From contig MGYR01000168.1 of NCBI GenBank assembly GCA_001801825.1, positions 908 through 6,484 on the forward strand: a DNA stretch of 5,577 nucleotides, read 5' to 3'. The translations under genes and the position numbers were made by a program. Positions 1-5,577 of the stretch are shown here, piece by piece. Source of the stretch: Gammaproteobacteria bacterium RIFCSPLOWO2_02_FULL_56_15 (GTDB lineage: Bacteria > Pseudomonadota > Gammaproteobacteria > Eutrophobiales > Eutrophobiaceae). The notes beneath the pieces were generated by a model, which worked only from the letters and a program-made list of their open reading frames with translations, was not told the origin of the DNA and searched no databases. The stretch's first letter is position 1. Every line of letters begins with the position of its first letter.

Positions 1-1808
1 CCCCGAATCCTTGCCGATTGATTGGAAGACCAGGTATAGATACTCCGCCAATAGTACCAGCTGGTGGCCGATTTACTCCCGGTACCCGCGACGACGAAGT
101 GAATGTCTTCCGGCGCACTCAGCAAGGGCACCTTGCCGCCGGGTTGAAGTCCAGCCTCCCAGACTGAGTAGTACTCCGGCCGTACGTGATCGGTGATCAG
201 GCCGAGGTTATCACGACTCATCTGCAACCGGTTTTTTATCTTCTCGATTTCTTCCGGGCTCAAGTCCTCAAACGGGACACTGGAAGCGTCAAAGATATGC
301 TTGCGCAGGCTCTCCTGCGTATAGCCTTGTGCCGCCAGGTCCGCGACCGCTTCCGGCGTGATCAAGTACACGAACTTGCTGAATATCTGCGGTACATTGG
401 CTACGCCTGGTCGATAGCCGCTAAACATCGCTGGCCGCAGACCCTGGACTCTCTCGATAATCGTGTCCACGATATCCTGCCCCCGGTCGGGTCTGATCGT
501 TGTTGTTCCCTGCGGGCTTACCGTCGATACCGTCACGTAGCTATCGTTCGGGTCATGCCCGCCATAGGCCGCGTGATACGGTTCCCAGGAATTTGGCGAC
601 TCGTAATTCTCGGCGAAGGTGAAATTGGTGAACGGCACGGCGCGCGTCAAGGCCATATCGTTGACCCCCGGCCACGTGTGTCCCAGGTTGATCCGGCTAA
701 GCATGATCGCGCGGCCGATGGCGTTGTTGGCACGGTTGCCGTAAGTCCACAGGCGGTCGGCCGCATTCAGACCGAGCTCCGCACCCATCGGACCGCTCAC
801 CCAGATCGCCAGTTCGAAACCTCCCATGGAAGCGGCCGGGTGTAAAGCGTCAAACTCGGGCGCCACCAGTGCCTCCAGCGCCGCGATGATCACCGGCAGA
901 TGACGCGGGCTGGCCCCGGCCATCACTGCGTTGATGGCGATCTTTTCGATAGTGACGATTCCGGACTTGGGTTTCAGCTTACCGAGCACCTCGTTGGGAT
1001 CCCGGCTGGTGCCGGTCAGCATCAGGTCCACCGCCTCGCGCGTCGGGGGCAGGATTGCCAGCCCGTCGCTCCAGTGATTATCGTTGAACACCGTCTGCAA
1101 TTGCTCCAGTGCCTCGGCCTCGGTTGCACCGGAGACGGTGACCGGTCGGTGAAACAGATCCCGCATCCCGGAGGGCTGCGGCGTCTGTTCTTTTTCGGTC
1201 AATGGCTTTGTGAGCGCCGCGATGACCTCCTCGAAGTGTGCCTTGGCAATCGGCCTGGACTTTTCCAGTGGAATGCCACCGTAGTAGCCCTGGAGGATCA
1301 CCTGCCGTTGCATTGGAACGAGGTTATCTTCCGCCCCCGAGCGGCCATTCTTTTCGAATACATCGGCAAGTATAAATACGGTCGGTACGCCAAGTCGTTC
1401 CAGTCGTGCGGTCCCGGCAGAACCCTGCCAGGTACAAGACCCTCAATCACCCACGCCGTACACGACGGCGTCCACTTCCCGGGCCATCTGTTGGGCCAGT
1501 TTGTCACCGACGTCAAATGCACCGTTATAGCGTTTGATGTTGGCGGTGGGATACCTTTGCTTGAATTGGCCTTCCACGACAGTCAGGAAATCCTTGATAC
1601 CACCCTTGCCGTTGCCGTACAAACCAATGGTCTTGCCCGCCAGGTCCGGCACGCGGGGTGAAATACCATAGACTTCGTCAAATTCGATTTCGCCTCTGGG
1701 GTTTAGCACCTCGATGGCAACTTCCGCCACCGTGGGGTGGGTCATGCCAAGCAGGGAAAGGGTGAGACCCGCCAATAATGCATAAGCAGCACACCTAGGG
1801 TTTATCAT
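1..1808 (-). CDS. UGSC-family selenoprotein with in-frame TGA (Sec), exported, 3' end beyond window
   Basis: The minus-strand frame runs from ATG 1806-1808 through TGA 1443-1445 and stays open to position 3: 121 residues, U122, then 480 more. The TGA sits in GVGD-U-GSCTW, followed by ARLERLGVPTVFI, which fits the UGSC family (UxxC redox motif, U122/C125); a SECIS-like hairpin follows and selC lies nearby. Residues 1-29 look like a Sec signal peptide (hydrophobic ALLAGLTLSLLG, cleavage near TVA-E), implying a periplasmic product. Residues about 31-200 form the UGSC domain. Residues about 210-602 are a second region with conserved-looking EKIAINAVMAGASP (288-301), GNRANNAIGRA (357-367) and a late VVAGTGS (572-578). 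From memory, a similar region accompanies UGSC domains in other proteins, sometimes as a separate gene. The start is supported by GGAGG 5 nt upstream. The enzymatic reaction is unknown; a thiol/selenol redox role is inferred. Alternative: a nonsense mutation, which 480 stop-free codons argue against. Confidence 0.9.
1410..1445 (-). promoter_or_regulatory. Sec codon and bacterial SECIS-like hairpin
   Basis: TGA is at 1443-1445. After a 10-nt spacer the mRNA forms CCUGGCAG (1432-1425), loop GGUU (1424-1421), CUGCCGGG (1420-1413): 8 bp with one U-G wobble. GGU (1441-1439) can also pair with ACC (1412-1410), closing a lower stem around an asymmetric internal loop. The loop starts 18 nt after the UGA and opens with G followed by U. 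As I recall it, E. coli fdhF has the same UGA-to-loop distance and a GGUC loop. It would bind SelB to deliver Sec-tRNA. The hairpin lies within the coding sequence, as expected for bacteria. Confidence 0.82.
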
Positions 1809-1813
1809 TCCAG

Positions 1814-1818
1814 CCTCC
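1814..1818 (-). promoter_or_regulatory. Ribosome binding site of the selenoprotein gene
   Basis: GGAGG lies 5 nt upstream of ATG 1806-1808 on the minus strand. It fixes the start at the signal-peptide Met; the next in-frame Met (residue 22, at the end of the hydrophobic core) has no comparable site. Confidence 0.75.
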
Positions 1819-1856
1819 GATAGAAACCATTGTCGATTGTCAGCCGATCACAGGTT

Positions 1857-1885
1857 TAGCATGACCAGCCCCAAATTCGTCTCAA
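1857..1885 (-). promoter_or_regulatory. Weak candidate sigma-70 promoter for the selenoprotein gene
   Basis: TTGAGA (1885-1880, 5 of 6 to TTGACA) is followed after 17 nt by ATGCTA (1862-1857), a poor -10. It would start transcription about 40 nt upstream of the ATG. The -10 is weak, so transcription from further upstream, including read-through from selC, is equally possible. Confidence 0.2.
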
Positions 1886-1930
1886 TAGACTACAGTAATA
1901 TATGACAACCTGACCTGGCTGGCTATCCTG

Positions 1931-1956
1931 CTGACTCCTTTTCAACTTGTAGTCAG
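1931..1956. repeat. Hyphenated inverted repeat CTGACT/AGTCAG
   Basis: CTGACT (1931-1936) and AGTCAG (1951-1956) are perfect 6-bp arms separated by 14 nt that include the near-palindrome CAACTTG. It could be an operator or a weak hairpin upstream of the selenoprotein gene. No T-run follows directly, so it is not a classical terminator. Confidence 0.3.
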
Positions 1957-1994
1957 TTGCAGGTGGCTGGTAAAAAAACCGGTGCCAGTCCGAA

Positions 1995-2168
1995 TTAATG
2001 GCGGGCCTCACGTCCGCGCAGTATCGATTGATTCATGGCTGGACACCTCACTGTTTTTGTTCTAGTCCGGGTATCGAACAGCTTAGTGACTTCAGGATAT
2101 ACCCAGTCCCAAGCTCCCCCGGTATTGCGCTTGGGAGGGATCACGGACGGGGTGGCAGCACCCCAACC
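1995..2168 (-). pseudogene. Possible decayed tyrosine-recombinase (integron-type integrase) fragment
   Basis: The minus-strand frame from GWGAATP to REARH-stop has a spacing of conserved-type residues (GxG, a Pro, Lys-Asn, WDW, YP, then LFDTRT and Arg-rich) that loosely resembles, from memory, the segment of integron integrases around GREWGWQ-VFP-LSVDPRSG-RRH. The catalytic core is not seen. It lies just 3' of a tRNA gene, a common integration position. The likeness is by eye only and may be chance. Confidence 0.2.
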
Positions 2169-2242
2169 CACGATGGATTTGATTATAATGCAGAGAAGGC
2201 TTAAACCCATACATATCTGTGGTTATCAGCCTGACAGTGGAT

Positions 2243-2334
2243 TGGCGGAGGTGGATGAGAATCGAACTCACCAGACGCGCTAACGTCTCGCTGGTTTTGA
2301 AGACCAGGAAGGTCACCAGACCTCAATCACCTCC
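2243..2334 (-). tRNA. selC: tRNA-Sec (anticodon TCA)
   Basis: This is the selenocysteine tRNA, which decodes UGA with SelB. On the minus strand: acceptor GGAGGTG (2334-2328) pairs with CACCTCC (2253-2247); D stem GAGGTC (2324-2319) and GACCTT (2314-2309) form 6 bp around a 4-nt TGGT loop, diagnostic of tRNA-Sec; anticodon stem CTGGT (2307-2303)/ACCAG (2295-2291) closes loop CTTCAAA with anticodon TCA at 2300-2298. The long variable arm has stem AGACG (2288-2284)/CGTCT (2277-2273). T arm GTGAG/CTCAT (2271-2267, 2259-2255) closes loop TTCGATT. Discriminator G (2246) and encoded CCA (2245-2243) follow. The expected eighth acceptor pair is A2327-C2254, a mismatch; C2254 could instead pair with G2272. 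A suppressor tRNA would not have this D arm. Confidence 0.95.
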
Positions 2335-2349
2335 AGGAGCGCCGAGGCC

Positions 2350-2375
2350 CCGACCCCTGCTTGCACAGGGGTCGG
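2350..2375 (-). terminator. GC-rich 10-bp hairpin between receptor gene and selC
   Basis: CCGACCCCTG (2350-2359) and CAGGGGTCGG (2366-2375) pair perfectly around a 6-nt loop. It starts 38 nt past the receptor stop codon and ends 15 nt before the mature tRNA-Sec. No T-run follows on either strand, so it is not a textbook intrinsic terminator; it could protect the receptor mRNA 3' end or mark a processing point in a receptor-selC transcript. Confidence 0.45.
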
Positions 2376-2412
2376 AACGTCAGAGCATGCTTCTTATCAA
2401 ACCGTAGGCGAA

Positions 2413-4887
2413 CTAAAAGCGACGGGTCGCAGTCACTCCGAACTCACGCGGGGCGGCGACGTTGCCCTGCTCGCGCCCGAGACCGATGGCGATGAGCGGC
2501 AGCTTGCCGTTGAAGTAGACCTCGTCAGTCAGGTTGATGGCGTAGAGCGAGACTTCCCAGTCAGTGCTCGGCGACTGCCAGGTTATCCGTCCGTTGACGA
2601 CCGTGTAGCCTTCCTGAACGCCTTCGATGGGATTGGACGCGATGTCATTGCCCAGATCGGCGGTGTAGGGCAGGAAATAGATCTTCGACTGATAGCGTGA
2701 GTCGATCCGCGGCGTGAGCGTGCCTGCCTCGCCGAGGTTGAACTCGTAAGACGCGCCGATGGCGAAGGTCCACTCCGGCGTGCGGGTTGAGTAGCAAGGA
2801 TCGCCGTTCGCGAACTCGATACACTGGCCCGATATGCCCGGATCGGTGAGCTCGTGGTGGATGTAACCGAGCGCGCCGTCGATCATCAGGTTGTCGACTG
2901 GGTTGGCCTGCGCCTCGAGCTCCATGCCCCAGTACTCGGCCTCGCCGCTGTTCGTTTGGTGAAACCAGCTAACCCCGGGCGGAGCCTGTTCGTCGCCGCG
3001 GAATACCTGCTGATCGGAGTAGACGGAGAAGAACATGTTGGCGTTAAGCCGCAGCCGGTTGTCAAACCACTCGCTCTTCACACCGCCTTCGTAGTTTTCC
3101 AGATTCTCGGATGAGAAATTATCAAGCTGCAGCGCGTTCTGGGGACGCGGGCTGAAACCGCCGCCGCGGAAGCCGGTGGAGTAGAAGGCAAACAGGAGCA
3201 GGTCATCGTTGACCTGGTAGTCTATACCGACCGTCGGCGACCAATTGGTTTCCGAGACGGCCACCAGCCCCGGCGACGTCTGCGTCGTGAACCCCGGCAC
3301 GGGCAGCCGGTCAGTGCCGTTGAAGTTGAACCGCGAAATGAACGCGTCCTTTTGGTCATCAGTATAACGGATGCCGGCGGTCAGAGAGAGCTGGTCGGTA
3401 AGGTCATAGACGCCGTGTATAAACAGCGCCCAGTTCGTCGCGTCCTGGGTGTCGTGAGAGTCCTGCTGGTAGACAATCCCCGGAAAGAGCGAGCCGGACT
3501 GATAGTTGGAATCGTCCGCGGTGTAATAGAAGCCGCCTACTGTCCAGTCGAGCCGGTCATACGCCCGGCCGGTGAGCTGGAACTCCTGGGTGAACTGCTC
3601 GTGGCGGGTGACGTCCCACGTCAGGTCCAGGGGGATCGGTGAGCCGCTCGAGGTCCGCCCGAAGCTGTTCTTGAACTCACGCCACGCCGTGATCGACTTG
3701 ATCTTCAGTTCCGGGTTGATAGTCCATTCCACCGTCCCGGCTACGCCGTATTCGTTCAAGTTGTTGGCGTTCGGGAAAGTCCGGCCGGAGATCGAATCGG
3801 TGTAGGTGTTGTAGTTGGTGTAGGGGCTGTTGGTGAGGAAGCGAGAATCCCATGGTAGGCCGAACACCGGCACGCCCACCATCAGGTTCCAAAATTCAGG
3901 CAGACCCGCTTCCGGCGTGCCCGGTCTGTAGAATCTGACGTACTTATCCGCCGGGCCCTTCTGGCGCTGGTGCGTGACGTCGGTGCTCAGCGTTATGTCG
4001 ACATCGGGTGTGGCATGCCAAAGCAGCATGGCACGGCCTGACTGGACGTTTTCGTTGCCCAGTTCATCAACGACGCAGTTCCCGCTCTCGCTCACGGCCG
4101 AGTCGAGATCGATGGACAGACCGGGAAAGCCAAGGCCCGGTATCGGTATAGGCACGATGCCAGTCCCACCGCTACCGAGGCTGCCGGCGCCGTTGACGCA
4201 CTCGTAGTCAAGGATGTCGAAATAGCCGTCCTGGGTCTTTGAGGAACCCGACAAACGCAAGAGCAGCGTGTCCGGCACGATTTCGGTATCGAACATGCCG
4301 CGCACGTTCAAACGGTTGCGCTCGCCGAAGGTGACGGAGATATTACCGCCCTCGCCCTGCGGCTTGCTCGAAATGAACCGCACCGCGCCGCCAACGGCGT
4401 TCTTGCCGAACAACGTACCCTGAGGTCCGCGCAGCACTTCCACGCGTTCCAGATCGAGCAGGTCCAGGATCGCCCCCTGGTTGCGGCCGAGATAAACGTC
4501 GTCAATGTAGATCGGCACGCCCGGCTCGTAGGATAGGATATTGTCGTTGAGCCCGATACCGCGGACGAAAGCGGCCACCGTCGAGCCCCAACCCGCACCC
4601 AAGGGCTGAATGACCGCGTTGGGTACGAACATGTCGATATCGTTGGTGTCCCCGGCGCCTCGATCCGCGAGCAGATCGCCCGAGAAGGCCGAGATGGCGA
4701 GCGGGGTCTCCTGGAGATCCTGCGCGCGGTACCGCGCCGTGACCACGACCTCCTCGATGCCCTGCCCCCCCTGGGCGAAAGCGGGCGCGGTGATCCCGAT
4801 GGCGACGAGCGCGCTTATAGAAAGCACCGCCTTGGCGAGCGGTGATGAGTGCGCGAGCCTAGCCCGCATGGTGTCAAGCAATGTCAT
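2413..4887 (-). CDS. TonB-dependent outer-membrane receptor
   Basis: This 824-residue protein is predicted to carry a substrate across the outer membrane using TonB-ExbBD energy. Residues 1-38 are a signal peptide (cleavage AFA-Q39). A TonB box IEEVVVTAR follows at 44-52. The plug domain covers about 55-175, with VRGIG (108-112), YIDDVY (127-132) and VEVLRGPQGTLFGKNAVGG (149-167). The rest is a beta-barrel ending in ATRRF with the C-terminal Phe typical of outer-membrane proteins. Length is normal for the family. Two Cys pairs stand out: C230/C271 flank a Gly/Pro/Ile-rich insertion (about 235-256), and C689/C698 enclose a short loop; both may be disulfide-bonded surface loops. The substrate cannot be told from sequence. 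The start has AGGAGG 5 nt upstream and the stop is TAG. A Fur-like site upstream hints at iron control. selC follows 78 nt downstream. Confidence 0.93.
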   Translation of the reverse strand: MTLLDTMRARLAHSSPLAKAVLSISALVAIGITAPAFAQGGQGIEEVVVTARYRAQDLQETPLAISAFSGDLLADRGAGDTNDIDMFVPNAVIQPLGAGWGSTVAAFVRGIGLNDNILSYEPGVPIYIDDVYLGRNQGAILDLLDLERVEVLRGPQGTLFGKNAVGGAVRFISSKPQGEGGNISVTFGERNRLNVRGMFDTEIVPDTLLLRLSGSSKTQDGYFDILDYECVNGAGSLGSGGTGIVPIPIPGLGFPGLSIDLDSAVSESGNCVVDELGNENVQSGRAMLLWHATPDVDITLSTDVTHQRQKGPADKYVRFYRPGTPEAGLPEFWNLMVGVPVFGLPWDSRFLTNSPYTNYNTYTDSISGRTFPNANNLNEYGVAGTVEWTINPELKIKSITAWREFKNSFGRTSSGSPIPLDLTWDVTRHEQFTQEFQLTGRAYDRLDWTVGGFYYTADDSNYQSGSLFPGIVYQQDSHDTQDATNWALFIHGVYDLTDQLSLTAGIRYTDDQKDAFISRFNFNGTDRLPVPGFTTQTSPGLVAVSETNWSPTVGIDYQVNDDLLLFAFYSTGFRGGGFSPRPQNALQLDNFSSENLENYEGGVKSEWFDNRLRLNANMFFSVYSDQQVFRGDEQAPPGVSWFHQTNSGEAEYWGMELEAQANPVDNLMIDGALGYIHHELTDPGISGQCIEFANGDPCYSTRTPEWTFAIGASYEFNLGEAGTLTPRIDSRYQSKIYFLPYTADLGNDIASNPIEGVQEGYTVVNGRITWQSPSTDWEVSLYAINLTDEVYFNGKLPLIAIGLGREQGNVAAPREFGVTATRRF

Positions 4888-4987
4888 GTCGTCCTCCTCT
4901 GTGGCTGCCTGATAAAGTCAGGCCAAAAATCGCTGAACTTGACGCCTCCAAGATCCGCGAATTGATACTGATATACCGACGAGACAT
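4874..4987 (-). CDS. Possible 37-residue leader peptide overlapping the receptor start
   Basis: An ATG at 4985-4987 follows GGAGG (4999-4995) by 7 nt, a strong site. The frame encodes 37 residues beginning MSRRYISINS and ends at TGA 4874-4876, overlapping the first 14 nt of the receptor gene in another frame. The receptor's ribosome binding site lies inside this ORF, so translation of the leader could couple to or control receptor translation. No domain or family is recognised, and the ORF is short enough to be chance; the good ribosome binding site is the main support. Confidence 0.35.
   Translation of the reverse strand: MSRRYISINSRILEASSSAIFGLTLSGSHRGGRHDIA
4893..4898 (-). promoter_or_regulatory. 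Ribosome binding site of the TonB-dependent receptor
   Basis: AGGAGG lies 5 nt upstream of ATG 4885-4887. It supports this start over the in-frame Met at residue 7. Confidence 0.75.
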
Positions 4988-5000
4988 ATATTTTCCTCCA

Positions 5001-5040
5001 AGTAAAGACACCCGCCCGGGTGCCGATATGTTTATTTACT
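5001..5040 (-). promoter_or_regulatory. Two-tier leader hairpin before the small ORF
   Basis: In the minus-strand RNA, GGCACCC (5024-5018) pairs with GGGUGUC (5013-5007) around loop GGGC, 7 bp with one G-U. Outside it AGUAAA (5040-5035) can pair with UUUACU (5006-5001) with a 10-nt bulge on the 5' side. The structure ends one nucleotide before the ribosome binding site GGAGG of the small ORF, so it could modulate its access. No known riboswitch class is recognised. Confidence 0.45.
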
Positions 5041-5045
5041 CAATC

Positions 5046-5060
5046 GGGACTCTGTGTCCC
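5046..5060 (-). repeat. Small leader hairpin GGGAC-ACAGA-GTCCC
   Basis: A perfect 5-bp GC-rich stem (arms 5060-5056 and 5050-5046) with a 5-nt loop sits just 5' of the larger leader hairpin. Together they suggest a structured receptor leader RNA. Confidence 0.4.
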
Positions 5061-5095
5061 AGCCTACGAAGACGAATAACACCTAGCGGTATTGA

Positions 5096-5124
5096 TTGAT
5101 AATGATTTTTCACCCCGATAGCAA
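5096..5124 (-). promoter_or_regulatory. Candidate sigma-70 promoter of the receptor transcript
   Basis: TTGCTA (5124-5119, 4 of 6) and TATCAA (5101-5096, 4 of 6) are 17 nt apart. Initiation near 5089 would give a leader of about 200 nt containing both hairpins and the small ORF. The inverted repeat CAACT-CT-AGTTG overlaps the -35. Confidence 0.4.
5097..5111. promoter_or_regulatory. Fur-box-like operator
   Basis: TGATAATGATTTTTC matches the 7-1-7 Fur consensus TGATAAT-N-ATTATCA at 11 of 14 positions: one perfect half and one degraded half. It overlaps the -10 and spacer of the candidate promoter, the right place for iron-dependent repression of a TonB-dependent receptor. AT-rich sequence can give chance matches. 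Confidence 0.4.
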
Positions 5125-5278
5125 CTCTAGTTGTAAAGCAAATAGTTAGCAAGCGAAAATAGTAAAGGATAGGCAATTGCTTTCAGCGCATGCGCCGGAT
5201 ACGGTGTTCGGCATGTCGTCAACCCGCGTTTCACCTTCGACACAAGCCGCGTTATACGTAACAAAAATACCGTGGTTA

Positions 5279-5577
5279 TCAGGGCACATGCCAGTAGGCA
5301 GGGAGGGTCTGGATGCGGGGGTCATCCACCGGTCCGCCGACAGTGAAATGATACAAACTTTGCCAGGATGTCTCATGAATACCAAGCAAGTCATGCATGG
5401 CGTCGTCAAAGAAGCAGCCGATACCGGTTGCCCGTATACCAGCCGCCTCAGCCTCCAGATAGAGGATTTGTCCAATCAATCCTGTCTCCCAGAACAGCCG
5501 CGGATAGGACGATGCCCCGTGCTGCGCCAGCGTTGCGGTAAAATCTGCCAGCATGGCAAGCGCGAAGGCGCCGTCAG
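5279..5577 (-). CDS. Nitroreductase-family protein (possibly SagB-type dehydrogenase), C-terminal fragment
   Basis: The 5' end lies beyond the right edge; 98 codons are visible, starting near DGAFALAMLADF. Segments RLFWETGLIGQILYLEAEAAG, then GIGCFFDD and YHFTVGGPVDDPR, fit the C-terminal part of FMN-dependent nitroreductase-fold proteins, particularly the SagB-like group as I recall it. FMN binding and an oxidoreductase role follow from family knowledge; the substrate is unknown. The stop is TGA followed at once by in-frame TAA (5276-5281). The receptor gene lies 391 bp downstream on the same strand; a separate transcript is likely. Confidence 0.75.
   Translation of the reverse strand, partial: DGAFALAMLADFTATLAQHGASSYPRLFWETGLIGQILYLEAEAAGIRATGIGCFFDDAMHDLLGIHETSWQSLYHFTVGGPVDDPRIQTLPAYWHVP

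Larger units (their letters stand above)
1809..2242. other. Intergenic region between selC and the selenoprotein gene
   Basis: This 434-bp stretch has no convincing intact gene. It holds the ribosome binding site and a weak promoter candidate next to the selenoprotein start, an AT-rich patch (about 1895-1905), a hyphenated inverted repeat at 1931-1956, an A7 run on the plus strand (1972-1978; T7 on the minus strand, preceded by ACCGG but without a clear GC hairpin), and a short minus-strand reading frame that may be a recombinase remnant. Short ORFs on both strands overlap each other here and lack ribosome binding sites that I could identify. Confidence 0.6.
4888..5278. other. Regulatory intergenic region upstream of the receptor
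   Basis: This 391-bp stretch holds, in minus-strand order: a palindrome GCGCATGCGC (5186-5195), an AT-rich section (about 5136-5170), an inverted repeat CAACT-CT-AGTTG (5122-5133), a candidate promoter with a Fur-like site, two hairpins, and the small leader ORF. No full-size gene is supported. The minus-strand reading frame that covers 5146-5475 mostly overlaps the nitroreductase-like gene in another frame and is discounted. Confidence 0.6.

Noticed and set aside
186..845. Plus-strand ORF of 219 residues
   Set aside because: It is antisense to the selenoprotein frame, lacks a recognisable domain, is rich in Arg/His/Gly as in shadow translations, and the opposite strand explains the whole stretch.
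1443..1445. TGA as a nonsense mutation or as a genome-wide reassigned codon
   Set aside because: A pseudogene would rarely keep 480 stop-free codons after the break or a SECIS-like hairpin. Global reassignment is unlikely because the nitroreductase-like gene ends at TGA-TAA.
900..1661. Plus-strand ORF of 253 residues
   Set aside because: It crosses the Sec codon region antisense to the UGSC frame and resembles no family. Gene finders may call it only because the TGA breaks the true gene.
1443..1808. Stand-alone 121-residue protein ending at TGA
   Set aside because: It would end directly before GSCT of the UGSC motif, with 480 open codons following in frame; recoding explains this better than a true stop.
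1998..2283. Plus-strand small ORFs between selC and the selenoprotein gene
   Set aside because: They overlap each other in different frames, have no convincing ribosome binding site, and one runs into the tRNA gene.
2092..2316. Minus-strand 74-residue ORF across selC
   Set aside because: Most of its first half is the tRNA-Sec sequence itself.
2854..4912. Several plus- and minus-strand ORFs within the receptor gene
   Set aside because: They are shadows of the 824-residue receptor, with low-complexity or Arg/Ser-rich composition and no domains.
4888..5090. Cobalamin or other known riboswitch in the receptor leader
   Set aside because: I could not find a B12-box-like motif or another familiar riboswitch core; only two simple hairpins are seen.
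5146..5475. Minus-strand 109-residue ORF
   Set aside because: Most of it overlaps the nitroreductase-like gene in another frame and its sequence shows no family features.
1..5577. CRISPR array or insertion sequence
   Set aside because: No regularly spaced direct repeats and no terminal inverted repeats flanking a transposase were seen.

Overview
The window looks like a Gram-negative, selenocysteine-using bacterium. A TonB-dependent outer-membrane receptor with a signal peptide and C-terminal Phe points to a proteobacterium, probably an environmental or marine gammaproteobacterium; that lineage is inferred from the style of the receptor. Every gene I can support lies on the minus strand, in transcription order: nitroreductase/SagB-like 3' end (right edge), TonB-dependent receptor, tRNA-Sec (selC), and a large selenoprotein gene running off the left edge.

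The main result is the region 1-1808. Read conventionally it holds a 121-residue ORF that ends at a TGA (1443-1445), followed by apparently gene-free DNA with antisense ORFs. I translated the same minus-strand frame past that TGA and found it open for 480 more codons to the window edge. The TGA falls exactly at U in the motif GVGD-U-GSCT, the signature of the UGSC family of (seleno)proteins. A hairpin with the spacing and GGUU loop of a bacterial SECIS element begins 10 nt after the TGA. The product has at least 602 residues: a signal peptide, an N-terminal UGSC domain with a U-x-x-C redox motif (U122, C125), and a long C-terminal domain.

A tRNA gene with anticodon TCA, a long variable arm, a 6-bp D stem with a 4-nt loop and an encoded CCA lies at 2243-2334, 434 bp upstream of the selenoprotein. 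The tRNA that decodes UGA as Sec is therefore beside a gene that needs it. The other Sec factors (selA, selB, selD) are not in the window.

Upstream, the TonB-dependent receptor (2413-4887) has a leader of about 390 bp with a Fur-box-like site over a possible promoter, two hairpins, and a small ORF with a strong ribosome binding site that overlaps the receptor start. A 10-bp GC-rich hairpin separates the receptor from selC. The space between selC and the selenoprotein gene may hold a decayed recombinase fragment. How the receptor, nitroreductase and selenoprotein might work together is not known; shared strand and adjacency are the only link seen here.
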